From Saccharothrix luteola (GTDB taxonomy: Bacteria > Actinomycetota > Actinomycetes > Mycobacteriales > Pseudonocardiaceae): a DNA stretch of 64,000 nucleotides. The notes beneath the pieces were generated by a model that saw only the letters and a program-made list of their open reading frames with translations, was not told where the DNA came from and ran no database searches. The stretch spans positions 1 through 64,000 of the forward strand of contig NZ_JAJHUO010000024.1 in NCBI RefSeq assembly GCF_020859565.1, in the 5' to 3' direction. Numbering within the stretch: position 1 is the stretch's first letter; every line of letters begins with the position of its first letter. Positions 29,601 to 33,991 of this stretch are shown in pieces. The position numbers were made by a program, and so were the translations under genes.

Positions 29601-31766
29601 GCCGGTCGGGGGCTTGGGTGCGTCGAACACACCCTTGTCCGGACCGCCGGTGAACCTGCTCGAACGGTCCGTTGACGGGCTCGCGGCCGGAGCGCTCGCG
29701 GCCGGTGGCGCGGCCACCGGTGGCGCTGCCGGTGCGCTCACCGGGGGTGTGACGGCGTGGGTCGGCTTCGGGCTGGTCGACGGTGGAGCCGTGGTGGTGG
29801 CCGGTGCGCTGGTGGCCGGGGTGCCGCTGGGCGGGGCGCTGGGCGTGCTGACCGGCGGCGTGCTGACCGCAGGCGTGCTGACCGCAGGGGTGCTCACCGG
29901 CGGCGTGGTGATGGTCGGCTTCGGGGCCGGTGGCGGTGTGGAGGGCGAGGAGGCCGGGGCCTTGTTGATGTTGCCGTCGCCGGTGGGTGGCTTGGGTGCG
30001 TCGAAGACGTCCTTGCCGGGCCCGCCGGTGAACTTGCTCGAACGGTCCGACCCACCGGCAGCACCGGGAGCAGCGCCGGGAGCCATCGGCGCACCACCCA
30101 TCGGAGGCACGGCCGGAGCGCCCACCGAGGGCACTGCGCCCGCGGTCGGCTTCGGACCGGTCGCCGGCGGAGCCGTCGCTGTGCTCTGAGTGCCGCTGCC
30201 GGGCGCACTGGTCGCAGGCGCACTGGTCGTGGGTGCGGTGATCGGAGGTGCGCTCGCGGTGGGCGTGGCCGGCATGCCGCCAGGCGTGCCGATGGTCGGC
30301 TTCGGGGCCGGTGGCGGTGTGGAGGCCGAGGACGCCGGGGCCTTGTTGATGTTGCCGTCGCCGGTGGGTGGCTTGGGCACGTCGAAGACGCCCTTGCCGG
30401 GCCCACCCGTGAACTTGCTCGAACGGTCCGACCCACCCGCAGCACCAGGTGCAGCGCCCGGAGCCATCGGCGCACCGCCCATCGGAGGCGGTGTCACGCC
30501 GGGCGCACCGGACAGCGCGCTGCCGATGCTGCGGGCCGCCGTGCTGCCGCCAGGCGCGGTGACGCCGGTCACCGGGCCGGCACCCGGCGTCGGACCGCCC
30601 TTGGCCGCCGGACCACCGGACGTCGACGAACCGGGTGGCGTCACCCCCGGCACACCACCGCCGGGCACACCACCGCCGCCGCGCGGGCCACCCGGCGAAC
30701 CGGGAGCACCCGGAACGCCGGAGATCGGCCCCACCGCCGGTCCACCGGTGCCGCGCGGCCCACCGGGCGGCGTCACGCCCGGCGCACCCGGCAGGTTCTT
30801 GACCGGCCCGACGGCCGGCCCGCCGGGCGACTTGGACGACCCACCCTGATTCGGCCCGGACGCGCCGGGCACGTTCGTGATCGGCCCCACCGCGGGCCCA
30901 CCGGTGCCACGGGGCCCACCGGGCGGCGTCACGCCCGGCGCACCGGGCAGGTCCTTGATCGGCCCCACCGCGGGCCCACCGGTGCCGCGCGGACCACCGG
31001 GCGGCGTCACGCCCGGCGCACCCGGCAAGTTCTTGACCGGCCCGACCGCCGGCCCACCCGGACCCTTCGCCCCGCCCGTCCCGTTCGGCCCGGTCGCACC
31101 CGGCAGGTTCTTCACCGGCCCGACCGCCGGCCCGCCCGGACCCTTGGGCCCACCCGTCGCATTGGGCCCGGTCGCACCGGGCACGTTCTTCACCGGCGTG
31201 ACGGACGGCCCGCCCGGACCCTTCGGCCCACCCGTCCCGTTCGGCCCGGACGCGCCCGGCACGGTGTTCACCGGCGTCACCGCCGGCCCGCCGGGCCCCT
31301 TCACGCCGAGCGGTCCGTTGCCGGGTGAGCCGGGTGGCCGCTGGGCGTTCGAGTTCGGGTCGATCTTGGTGAACTGGTCGCGGCTGAACTGGTCGTTCTG
31401 CACGTGCGTCTGGAGCGTGGCCTTCAAGCCCGACTGGACGTTGCCCATCGCGCTCGACGCGTTGTTCGCCTGCTTCACCGAAGCGTCGTTCGAGCTGTTC
31501 AACGCGGGCACGGCGACGATGCCGATCGGGCCGAGCGCGTTGGGCGCGAGCTTGAGCCCCTGCAAGCCGTTGGAGATCGCGGTGAGCCGGTCCCGCAGGC
31601 TGCCTGCCCGCTTGTCCAGGTCGGACATGGTCGACTCGTTCATGCCGAAGCCGGAGTTGCCGGTCGACCCGCCCGGTGACGGCGGTGGCGGCGGCGGTGG
31701 CGGTGACGACGGGTTGCCCGAGGAACCCGGGGTGTTCGAGTCGACGCCTCCGCCACCGCGTGCCAT
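11649..31766 (-). CDS. giant 6,705-residue modular protein with zincin-like domains
   Basis: One uninterrupted frame of 20.1 kb. Order by residue: helical N-terminal segment (~40-135, T7SS-substrate-like); eight 26-residue collagen-like repeats (156-363); Pro/Ala/Ser/Thr tracts with three FTGGP...KAPASS units; FH1-like polyproline (~940-1055); zincin A1 (1089-~1410, HEFMH 1310-1314); zincin B1 (~1446-1695, HEVAH 1613-1617, G1620, D1623, Met 1659); acidic and polyproline linker; zincin A2 (1845-~2150, HEFMH 2048-2052); beta-rich region 1 (2216-3757); coiled coil 1 (3758-~4080); zincin B2 (~4176-4445, HEIGGH 4360-4365); beta-rich region 2 (4486-6028); coiled coil 2 (6029-~6350); coiled coil 3 (~6400-6646); 55-residue tail. 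I found no cysteine. The ATG has GGAG 8 nt upstream and lies 21 nt after the WXG100-like gene. A secreted polymorphic-toxin-like role is inferred from context. Confidence 0.85.
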   Translation of the reverse strand: MARGGGGVDSNTPGSSGNPSSPPPPPPPPSPGGSTGNSGFGMNESTMSDLDKRAGSLRDRLTAISNGLQGLKLAPNALGPIGIVAVPALNSSNDASVKQANNASSAMGNVQSGLKATLQTHVQNDQFSRDQFTKIDPNSNAQRPPGSPGNGPLGVKGPGGPAVTPVNTVPGASGPNGTGGPKGPGGPSVTPVKNVPGATGPNATGGPKGPGGPAVGPVKNLPGATGPNGTGGAKGPGGPAVGPVKNLPGAPGVTPPGGPRGTGGPAVGPIKDLPGAPGVTPPGGPRGTGGPAVGPITNVPGASGPNQGGSSKSPGGPAVGPVKNLPGAPGVTPPGGPRGTGGPAVGPISGVPGAPGSPGGPRGGGGVPGGGVPGVTPPGSSTSGGPAAKGGPTPGAGPVTGVTAPGGSTAARSIGSALSGAPGVTPPPMGGAPMAPGAAPGAAGGSDRSSKFTGGPGKGVFDVPKPPTGDGNINKAPASSASTPPPAPKPTIGTPGGMPATPTASAPPITAPTTSAPATSAPGSGTQSTATAPPATGPKPTAGAVPSVGAPAVPPMGGAPMAPGAAPGAAGGSDRSSKFTGGPGKDVFDAPKPPTGDGNINKAPASSPSTPPPAPKPTITTPPVSTPAVSTPAVSTPPVSTPSAPPSGTPATSAPATTTAPPSTSPKPTHAVTPPVSAPAAPPVAAPPAASAPAASPSTDRSSRFTGGPDKGVFDAPKPPTGDGNVDKAPASSPSTPPPAPKPTISAPPSPSPISTPPVTPAATPPAAPAITPPPAAPAATTPPAPASTPSPAPTNTTQPSPTTRPAPPTITPPPVTTPPVTTPPVSSTPPVTAPPAAPPISTPPPAAPPAGTAPVTAPPANTAPPTAPPVSPTPPTTTQPTTPPTAAPTNTAPAQPSPAPATRPAPPIADPAPPSNTTPPPATQPPATRPAPPTTPPVAPPLPGQQTNTPAAPPPAPPLPGFGNQAPPPPPPPPLPGSGNQTAPPPAPPLPGFGNQAPPPPPPPPMPGFGNQTAPPPPPPLPGFGNQAPPPPPPPPGSGNQAAPPPPPLPGSDAQVTPALVVGVPVAPQSDAPATQTSTPATPPQPPYSTQRDTALKDGIRNKLAGTTITPDVLDIAGVPVDIGQIKAGFDALFDTLHDTHGVTKTPTVTPDLVVQLNEQTFAKHFAVQQELDAALNTVNRTEFDITPAQLGRQGITDPRAVLDEILNPDFLHDLARHDADPTSDPTATDRLDAILEQVVTAKVDPKPNAVPARIAAMVDTQRAEVIQNTLDNPARSINGHVLVNTGHLDGLAVDPARKGDAVQHLLTHEFMHVNSVGSEQTFAHRADEGGVYRQDINPDEAMTELLARQITDVLAERAGQPSQYIQYPETGGNRYQGNVDGLNNELDQPRVEGQPSAQHTFETMLGDYFGVDEHSSAPGTRPAPADTDAPTTPDTAPPPPRGKDVITDESWRHDTTSTADWFAPKDPQPSTLWDPVRDKAPVRTVDTEVADVQRSSTSNNLNSLTGIIRHDVRRMEVAPGSWVKEYTVKVHLKPGEGVPQSDVDAVAKKTTDGVNRLLNQGYRLPSGDQFHARVEFVTDPADAHTTVDVTDSTAADQLNWGTQTSENVLAHEVAHYFGLPDEYKDAAGPDARIFNSDGKLPPGKTPSNLVVNDDGLMGVAVHGDPSIKPRHLWLIERTTNSQVMVPDADHATLHDPDSPRQTPPSRGPDHGTQPDTDPRPAVLAVTYGGVTVEVEVDSDAEVEVDVDFNSDAEHDNDSEATTEADLQPAGPPAPPPPPPPPATTATQQAAAPPPPPPPPAPAFGTQAPPPPPGAVPPAPGTQAPPPPPGAPSTSTTTTPAGPYSNVRDADLKNGILTRLPARITPVPLQIAGVQVDIGQVQAGFDALSGKLGEFGITTTPNVNPDLVVQLDQQTFAKHFAVQQELDTALKTTDRGDSDVTTGQLNGQGIDPAQVRAEILSADFLRQLNDGDPAAVARLDTLLDQVARAKVGPDGDVAGMRAGLIESTLTNPARAINGHVLLNTDHLDGLTTDPARKADAIRHLLTHEFMHVHSVGSDVTFAHRDGQGGVYNKNLNPDEAVTELLARTITDALSERLGQPSQYNQFPDGSARYQTNIDLLNREFDRPRSKWDSFKPGPTFRTMLGDYFVGATPPDSTPGTRPAPSTTTRGVDHDVQPPIPLVDLAPANTDTTTPAPAAPAPAAPAPAPNPAPNPLLGSRNLPDFFQQGKALGTIAPTDVRGAEHVTGTMTGITPADAAVIESAVKNNFESFLGQGRDFQVKIDGTWYEANVRATMLPPADVAAVTSTPSTTTKVDMAAQSAANTGTATNLTTANDVGLAAAASAGVGPYGSLAGKAQLATPATTLNTSSGTVDQRFIRGGESSTNVDVPVSFQVTLTAANGSVRPPQAVNGGVTLAVPNDLETIADSGNAQPAAALPPGWGAKLEHPTPEAVTDFDAKQAFTDVAAKMHPSITKIGAPGRTALQDFLNPTTVRDNLGAMLGGWVTSPDLVSPHGSKANAVQMKATLLTAELVGTTDAAQLRLHESQATGSSLSATSKTGFDVAAGVGGGVGVPGVIGGTGGATAGYSARTSDTSNSGTTSSTRTGIQLKGDTGLYKVTANVHIRTPNGADVVMPVTSYMRVGLPEAASLTLPVPPGTQAGLTKPGTAGTKYLPPYLAADLAAGNVKVGEFGPGAQVQAQVQATLRDVPGFGKFLPGWNDPATGSRKGQGLADVAEAMANQRKLDAELSPTALKTKMDSLLGPGVQVQLKKRGLSTNEYVNITVRARPVGTRHLGQVDARNVRGSANTAPKLDSTTATQKSVSVGVEGKAVFPVKTGAASLTPTPQVGAKYTYGWGAKNTGGPTVTSTGLNVGSPDAQVFSQDLEFDVEITTFSRNRAWVKRVTPGSPILQVPDPKPVAKTGGPNPPGVVSLPQISGPVHLWVSDSSSMDHDPSGFEPGKPVATKLDRPPSIKDLLNPPVPRPPAPDFLHVEAVVNTEVVRDRAIEALNLAAKGDSSLTVAGTEARNQIDKLFSPESIKANLRKLTETGMQENGLKYGRRVTDRTGAIGMAIELGNPKLVSISDNTGTENATTGGYKAGDAKTSSHTVDLTAGVNLPVKPNAAPAPAGEPKPASGSGGVAVAGKITPYSSSKTSATEVSGSVDRNFVTPPAARTVLIQLDADVTVVGESRSGNVVYGGTPRVEGAKVTLPGGVFVRVSEDVARELGVLPKVQPSTPPPAFGTMAPPASVTPDRPSSLGLSTLDTAPDLSGMVSGLITDLNERTSGPFKSDLVPDSVLKDSMNNFQRLVDFTSPTSVKAMIDSALDGGVPLLLHQPGTFGKDTYQVTLKARVTDAPSFSGVVNDGVDMEHTIAGARKATDGLGRSTGWGVGLKSPGLAQPGSANPNVSGGVGVIAAANVGQQHSSNVTKATTEQFGHLRAGGGPAVKYTVPVEFELVVEKGDQVVTRATAQPQDVVVRLHGDNQKVFTPAATPPAGYTSTTTPRPAAQGTPQAATAWQQNGSPATLPAKASVENLRGAQDLRAAAIQALTAAGANQGITGKGTGPLNTLLATLGSENLQPSLPGMLDGPLDVPGLHEAALTFGQHADVKVYAKLVNPRLGGLSDGVNLENPKSSVTTTSGEAKHSETGDVSAGWATGSAAVAPSQDPKDTANFATGGVETRHAAEDAEAVSGGSATNKTNNLKPQGRTGLVDFDVEYRVVATVGGRTSVVDLSVPGSASVRMPSTEAETVLGREFDAGLSDAQTAVKDTAKAWREAELAVDKARHDAQAVINRVAADVARLQSDLTTSQVDHNHAIGDQLTEAGRVPALEQAVQDAQTRRDAANDVVADLRDRIPGLDAAHRDARAALGDADADVRTTGRDLADANAELDAARVRLDDAQAALDVAQGDLDAHLDNRPEDAPPIADDKVAKDLVGKVDDARATRDTRATEVGTAVEVAAAAQAANTGAIDARAAAQIEVDQARTAAEQARIDLDRANGALETAQGELDNAETGLETGRDAAQRTADAQQSAALAHHQVESAIAELEAEITAAEVELDQRRAEADARQRDWWNARIDVDQRIADFNRPTPPAGTPPADTSSTTNSTQPAGTSSDTTTPPAPPTTRPAPPPPADTRSTTDSPAKPSTRPAPAAPAQPQAQPTTRPAPPIPNQPGTDALIDDESWRHSGKDHGDPGTSWTRHPNPVSPAEVDAVRADVPPVRHFADVGGLTNDSRITSGPDGRPRFELSTWGNQIGYEARRIEFPGVDGKPDTVVQDRTFKLYVTNADAYTPDQLRDFEANAKKGADRFWNQGFGLPRGDQLNVNIEFTTNRDDATGAITITPPGSRPNQLELPINATPAHFAHEIGGHSGGLDDTYAEGPDQNPSVFQHSPGKTITHLDGTTEVVGKGRVVDDLGIMGPHADQPGAHVMPRDLWLTDKRGPSPEFLAPSRVDPDTGQVTNPVNPTISAPDSRADDPDPDRKTPNMPAVLPGVPLPSFFQGNQALGSVAVNDVRGADQVVTAVNGLLPAVRGVAPQGLDRIGKALGDDFESFLGNGRTFQVQVGKNFYDAKVTAVLDPATGPGTASPAKVDSRVDSGATSTTTTSLTTGNDVSLNATASQGMGAYGTVGVKTTLSTPVTSSTATTTASDDREIRGGDSSTRHDVPVTYRVTLTDAQGGVVGSTDVHTDGTSVALQVPDDLRNLANTDNAQGRVRPADPAWGAKVEHLVPEAVTDIDVDQAFEDVAANLHPSVTKPGADGRTVLRDFLAATNIRDNLHVMLNGWVTSPNLTSPHSAYGSAVQMKATLVDAELVGTHGGTQFRMHDAATTNTGVTATVGSGVEVNAAVGGGVGTPGLPIGTAGITGSASAKTSETSSAGVTSVNRAGMQVGGQTGLYKVTVDIDVRTPNGDTVTIPATAHVRLGLPEAGAHGLPVPAGTRTTITKPNTENTRFEPPYLAEGLAGGNIRVGEFTAANQVQAQVESALKGLPGFDGFLPDWNRDTDPRADGKNFADVVEMLNNQRKLDAELSPTALKAKMDSLLGPGVQVQLKRQGFATNEFVNVTVKARLSGAKHLGEADARQVRGLSSSAPKLDSATTTTKGWSAGVEGRGGANVKPGTAALAPTGNAAVKYSSTTADKTVAGPVVNDVALNVGDAKSQVFAHDVEFDVEITTFRRNQSWVKRMTPGSPLLQVPKEKTVVRTVDSKKPLDPNARDNPTILPQISGKVQLWVPDGSALKTPSTEFKPGEPVDGALPPNTTIAGLLKPGTTRPPRHEWLHVEAVTNAEALRDAAIGLVNTSAGADGSLTVPGTQARNQIDRMFSPENLKANLRKMAETGLVDDSLRFDRRVTDRTGAIGLTVKLGRPKLVSISDTTPVETWTTGGFKAGDSVAHGQSVEGSAGVGLGGKPNDTTPQGGGTFTAGAKWTPWSKTETTAREVGGNVDRKLVRPSGERTVLVQLDAEFAMVGESRSGNALYKGTPHANGKTVTLPGGVFVRVSEQVARDMGLLEDVPPHDSPDHGAMRPPKRLNPGEPGALGLSVVDDVPDLSPVVAQLATAVNRNTKGGLIPDSVLDDSMRNLQRLVDLTSPTSVKGLIDSAVDGGVPLLLHKPGTLIGKDTYQVTLKAKVGQPKFLEAVNDGRDMEHILAGSNKNSDALTKGSSWGVNARAGGQHLPDVRNGQSPAVGGAVGASLTFAQSKTTADTTTELFGHKHTATGPAVRYEVPVEFELVVHKGDQEVGRVKADEAPITVRLHADNVRADSPDVPDDRRPYGAEATSRPPAEATQAKIDEWLRDGLDVPDGASVEGMRGIQDIRLAAIAALERAGAGKGITGKGTGSLNSLLSTLSSETLQSMLPGMTTSPLEVPGLHEATLGKAQHATLKVYAKVVDTRLDSLSDGVKLENPTSTTHTTTSEAKHTQSGDVVVAPTGGVNKKADDAQGNPDLVDSANSAFAFPEFKHTGDDSTADSGGPVSGTQQNLKPSGRTGLTESTVVYRFVADLGGGKVGVYDLTVPGSVDVRMPVASVEAALGRTIPPELATAQDGVRNAAQTWRASEAAVETARHQAQDLLAQRTGADIEVTNRQTVLGVRAQEAETAFDALGAHDTAIDNARTTRDAADTALEDAEALAVDLDQASRRADKALSDAAEDVRTTQEGVELAEIHARAVDDARARADQALRDAEAALTRHDQANPPSTDPAAAPDEVRPGLVKDVQDATEVRDNRQAQQEKAATALEKARQEHRTALDRQQAAADAARDARTAADRATADLEAAERTAADARRDFDAANDRLREARAKARQAEENRQAAEREHQEAVRDRADLETRITTTLADLAGKQDAADVEQANWWQAKTAADRRLAAFNTPPSNTTPSTNGTPPPPPGSANAGSSSAAPPVGQTSGAPTALASRHQSERTAESNAVAARQAAEKQAAALVLKADQQAEHEAESAATDAKFHAERVKSEADLLATQRQDYTAESNAVAARLLAEQHRVAAELTTDQQAHRQRVAAQVLANQALERNQVEARIQQQLAAAPGSFDPDQVRQQVLNNQAAVLRNVEQQLDNEQAAERLRVEHDLRVRQDDERRAAEHQLTQRQLAERQQAAQQLKVKQDAERLKAEQDLKARHLVELRQAEAALDTRQAEERKDAEDRLTARQDAEHAAEVAEWLPSGTKHFAAFADENAAGTWANTAYPGLSNVNRTNSERKGAGHDVTAPTA
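13683..18311 (-). repeat. beta-rich region, copy 2 (1,543 residues)
   Basis: Residues 4486-6028, the partner of 20496-25121. Conserved blocks include LPSFFQGNQALG, TGLYKVTVDIDVRTPNG, NQRKLDAELSPTALK, DSLLGPGVQVQLK, VGESRSGN and GITGKGTG. Each copy is followed by a coiled coil that ends in a W-x-A-x(3)-D-R-x-A-x-FN-type block, so the duplication unit includes the coiled coil. Confidence 0.75.
18430..19240 (-). other. metzincin-like domain B2 with altered zinc motif
   Basis: Residues ~4176-4445, paralogous to B1 (DDESWRH start, a RGDQL block, IMG with Met 4414). Where B1 has HEVAH, B2 has HEIGGH (4360-4365), i.e. HExxxH with one extra residue. This either breaks the zinc site or gives an HExxGH site of the kind seen in M49 peptidases. 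Confidence 0.65.
20496..25121 (-). repeat. beta-rich region, copy 1 (1,542 residues)
   Basis: Residues 2216-3757. It begins with LPDFFQQGKALG and DVRGAEH blocks and contains TGLYKVTANVHIRTPNG, NQRKLDAELSPTALK, DSLLGPGVQVQLK, VGESRSGN and LPGGVFVRVSED. The same blocks in the same order occur in copy 2 (13683-18311), which is one residue longer. No family is recognised. The alternation of short hydrophobic and polar runs suggests mainly beta structure. Confidence 0.75.
25312..26234 (-). other. zincin-like domain A2 of the giant protein
   Basis: Residues 1845-~2150, paralogous to A1. HEFMH is at 2048-2052 and NPDEAVTELLAR follows, so all expected zinc-site residues are kept. It directly precedes beta-rich region 1. 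Confidence 0.7.
26690..27431 (-). other. metzincin-like domain B1 of the giant protein
   Basis: Residues ~1446-1695. HEVAHYFGLPDE (H1613, H1617, G1620, D1623) fits HExxHxxGxxD, the form with Asp as third ligand known from snapalysin-type metzincins. A candidate Met-turn, GLMG with Met 1659, follows 36 residues after the Asp. The domain starts with a DESWRH block shared with B2. Confidence 0.7.
27540..28502 (-). other. zincin-like domain A1 of the giant protein
   Basis: Residues 1089-~1410. HEFMH (1310-1314) is an HExxH zinc motif; a conserved NPDEAxTELLAR block about 30 residues later supplies the Glu expected as third ligand in gluzincins. The domain also holds INGHVLVNTGHLDGL and ends MLGDYFG. 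Domain A2 is a clear paralogue. Confidence 0.7.
28610..28950 (-). repeat. FH1-like polyproline repeats in the giant gene
   Basis: Seven or so units of the form PPPPPPPPLPG(F/S)GNQ are encoded here. They resemble formin FH1 proline tracts in composition only. They join the low-complexity N-terminal third to the first zincin domain and probably act as an extended stalk. Confidence 0.7.
29527..30445 (-). repeat. three copies of an FTGGP-KAPASS unit
   Basis: Three ~47-residue units with the order DRSS(K/R)FTGGP, VFD(V/A)PKPPTGDGN, KAPASS, TPPPAPKPTI are spaced by Pro/Ala/Thr-rich stretches of the giant protein. They start near 30440, 30055 and 29675. FTGGP followed by Pro-rich sequence could be a binding or linker unit; no function is known to me. 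Confidence 0.75.
30678..31301 (-). repeat. eight collagen-like 78-bp tandem repeats in the giant gene
   Basis: Residues 156-363 of the giant protein are eight copies of a 26-residue unit, typically KGPGGPAVGPVKNLPGA followed by a Gly/Pro/Asn-rich end. Units alternate between GPNGTGG and GVTPPGG endings. The last unit is degenerate. The DNA period is 78 bp, so unequal exchange could change the copy number. Confidence 0.85.
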
Positions 31767-31787
31767 GGCTGGTTCTCCGTGGTTCTA

Positions 31788-33446
31788 CTAGACCGAGACG
31801 GAACTGGTGGACGTGCCGCCCGAAGCGGGCTGCGAGTACTGCGACTGGAACGAGTCGTAGCTCGACTTCGCCGCCTCGCCCGCCGCCTTCGCGTCATCCG
31901 CCGCCTGTTCGACGCTCGTGCCCGCCTGCTCGGCCTTGCGCGACGCCTCCTCGGCCGCCTTGATGTCGGCCTCGCTGCCGGACGCGAACGCCTTGGCGTT
32001 GGCCTCGGCCGCCGCCGCGTTGGCCGCCGCGAAGTCCGCGTTGGCCTGCTCGTAGGTGGCGTTCGCCGCCTTCGCCGCGTCGTTCTTGGCCGTCATGTCG
32101 TTCTCGGCTGAGGTGCGCGCCGGGTCGTCCGTGCCCGGGTTGTTGCGCTTGTACTCCTCGTACGCGGCCTTCGCGGCCTCGTCGGCGGGCTTCGCGTCGG
32201 CCAACGCTGCGTTGCTCGCCTTGGCCGCGTCGGCGACGTCGCGGGCTTCCTTCGCCGCCTTCTCCGCCGCCTGCGCCGCGTCGGCGCGCGCCGCGTCCGC
32301 CTCGACCTTGGCCGCCTCGTACTTGGCCATGGCCGCGTCCCGGCCCGCCTGGTCACCGCGCGCGGCGGCGGCGTTGGCCTCCTCGACGAACGCGTTGGCC
32401 TTGGCGTTGGCCTCGCTCGCCTTCGTGGCCGCCGTGTTCACGTCCTCGTTGGCCTTCTTGGCCTCCTCGGCGGCGGCGGCCTCTTCCTCCTTGGCCTTGC
32501 TGTACCGCTCGTTGGCCTCCTCCGCCTTCTTGTTGGCGTCGGTGACCTTGTCGTCCTGCACGTCCTTGGCCAGCGCCTTGTCGATCTCGCGGTCGACGCC
32601 CTTCTGCGCCTTCCACGACTCGTAGCCGACCTCGGCCACGTCGGCGATGTTCTCGAACCGGTTCCAGCCCTTGCCGACGTTCTCGGTGATCTCGTCGAGG
32701 TTCTTGATCCGGCCCATCTGCCTGGCCAGCGCGGCGGTCAGCCGGGCGATCCGCGACGCGATGTTCACGCCGAGCGCGACGGCCTTGCCGACCGCGAAGC
32801 CGATGTAGGCCGCGATCGACGCGCCGAACGTGATGACCGCGGTGGCGGCGGCGATCAGCGCGCCCGCCAGCAGCGACCCGAGCAGCTGGGCGATCAGGTC
32901 GCGCACGATGTCGCGCAGCACGGACACCAGCACGCCGCAGATCGCGACGATCTTGGCCTTCTGCTCGACGGCGTTGGCCAGCGCGTCCAGCTCCTGGCCC
33001 ATCGACTCCATGTTCTTCTGGAACGCCTCGGACGACGCGCCGGTCCACCCGTCGAACGTGGCCAGCTCGCGCCGGTGGTCCTCGGCCAGCACGCGCAGCT
33101 CGGCGGCCTGCTTCTTGGTCGCCTCGACGTTGGCCTCGATCTCGTCGGGGTCGCCCATGAGCTGGTCGAGCGGTTCCTTCAGGAACGACACGTGCTCGAT
33201 CAACCAGCCGATGCCCGCGCCGAGGATCGTGCCGAACGGGTCGACCGCCAGCATGGCCATGGACGACGCCGTGCCGATCGCGGCGAACGTGATGTCCAGC
33301 GCCTTCTCGGTCTCGGTCTCCGCGTCCTTGCCGATCGTCGTGATCATCTCGTCCCAGGCCGAGATGAACAGCGAGCCCTTGAACTTGTTCTTCTCGGTGA
33401 TCTCCATGCCCGGCGGCGAGGCGATCGGGGTGTCGGGGGCGGTCAT
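31788..33446 (-). CDS. WXG100-like protein with membrane-like segment and Ala-rich coiled coil
   Basis: 552 residues. Residues ~95-170 form a helical hairpin with W134-T-G136 at the turn, the WxG mark of T7SS substrates, followed by SSEAFQKNM. A long hydrophobic stretch (~168-225) could insert in membranes. Residues ~280-530 are an Ala/Lys/Glu-rich coiled coil (KAEEANERYSKAKEEEAAAAEEAKKA type). The start has GAGGAG 9 nt upstream, and the gene lies 17 nt after the YbaB-like gene and 21 nt before the giant gene. I infer a T7SS partner, chaperone or scaffold of the giant protein. Low complexity makes homology searches unreliable. Confidence 0.75.
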   Translation of the reverse strand: MTAPDTPIASPPGMEITEKNKFKGSLFISAWDEMITTIGKDAETETEKALDITFAAIGTASSMAMLAVDPFGTILGAGIGWLIEHVSFLKEPLDQLMGDPDEIEANVEATKKQAAELRVLAEDHRRELATFDGWTGASSEAFQKNMESMGQELDALANAVEQKAKIVAICGVLVSVLRDIVRDLIAQLLGSLLAGALIAAATAVITFGASIAAYIGFAVGKAVALGVNIASRIARLTAALARQMGRIKNLDEITENVGKGWNRFENIADVAEVGYESWKAQKGVDREIDKALAKDVQDDKVTDANKKAEEANERYSKAKEEEAAAAEEAKKANEDVNTAATKASEANAKANAFVEEANAAAARGDQAGRDAAMAKYEAAKVEADAARADAAQAAEKAAKEARDVADAAKASNAALADAKPADEAAKAAYEEYKRNNPGTDDPARTSAENDMTAKNDAAKAANATYEQANADFAAANAAAAEANAKAFASGSEADIKAAEEASRKAEQAGTSVEQAADDAKAAGEAAKSSYDSFQSQYSQPASGGTSTSSVSV

Positions 33447-33463
33447 CGCTCAGGGTCTCCTCG

Positions 33464-33991
33464 TCACCAGGGCTGGTTGTCGTCGTCCTCGTCGTCACCG
33501 GGGCGCGAGGGGCGCGCCGGTCGCGACGGCGGCTGCGTCTGACCGCTGTACGGGGACGGGGCCGGGGCGTGGGTCGCGGCCGGGGCCGGGGCCGGCGGCA
33601 CGTACTCGGGCTCCGGCTCGGCGTAGTCGGGCTCGTCGCCGTCCTCGACCTCGTCGTCCGGGATGGCGTCGCTGACCATCCGCATGGCCTCGGTGCCCTC
33701 GCCGAGCGGCTCGAACGCCGCCATCACCTGCTGCGCGGCCTGCTTCTGCGCGACCTTGGCCGTCTGCATGATCAGGGCGGTGAGGCGGGCGGAGCCGAGC
33801 TCGGTCGCCCGGTGGCCGAGTTGGATGTTCAGCAGTCCGCCGTTCGGGCCGACGGTGATGGTCACCGCGCCGTCCGGGCTCGACGCCGTGGCCTGCGAGT
33901 TCTCGAAGTTCTCCTGGAGGTCGGCCGACTTCCGCTGCAGATCGGCCAGCTTCGCCTCGAAGTTGTCGAGCCACTGCTGGGGGTCCAACAC
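33464..33991 (-). CDS. YbaB/EbfC-family protein with acidic Pro-rich tail
   Basis: 175 residues. Residues ~1-100 match the YbaB/EbfC fold: an N-terminal helix (QQWLDNFEAKLADLQRKSADL), SSPDGAVTITVGPNGGLLNIQLG strands, then a helical end. Residues ~105-175 are Asp/Glu/Pro-rich and likely disordered. AGGAGG lies 2 nt before the GTG at 33991 and 5 nt before the following TTG, so the true start may be the TTG at 33988. In actinobacteria such proteins often open ESX-type clusters. It is the first gene of the giant-protein operon. Confidence 0.8.
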   Translation of the reverse strand: MLDPQQWLDNFEAKLADLQRKSADLQENFENSQATASSPDGAVTITVGPNGGLLNIQLGHRATELGSARLTALIMQTAKVAQKQAAQQVMAAFEPLGEGTEAMRMVSDAIPDDEVEDGDEPDYAEPEPEYVPPAPAPAATHAPAPSPYSGQTQPPSRPARPSRPGDDEDDDNQPW

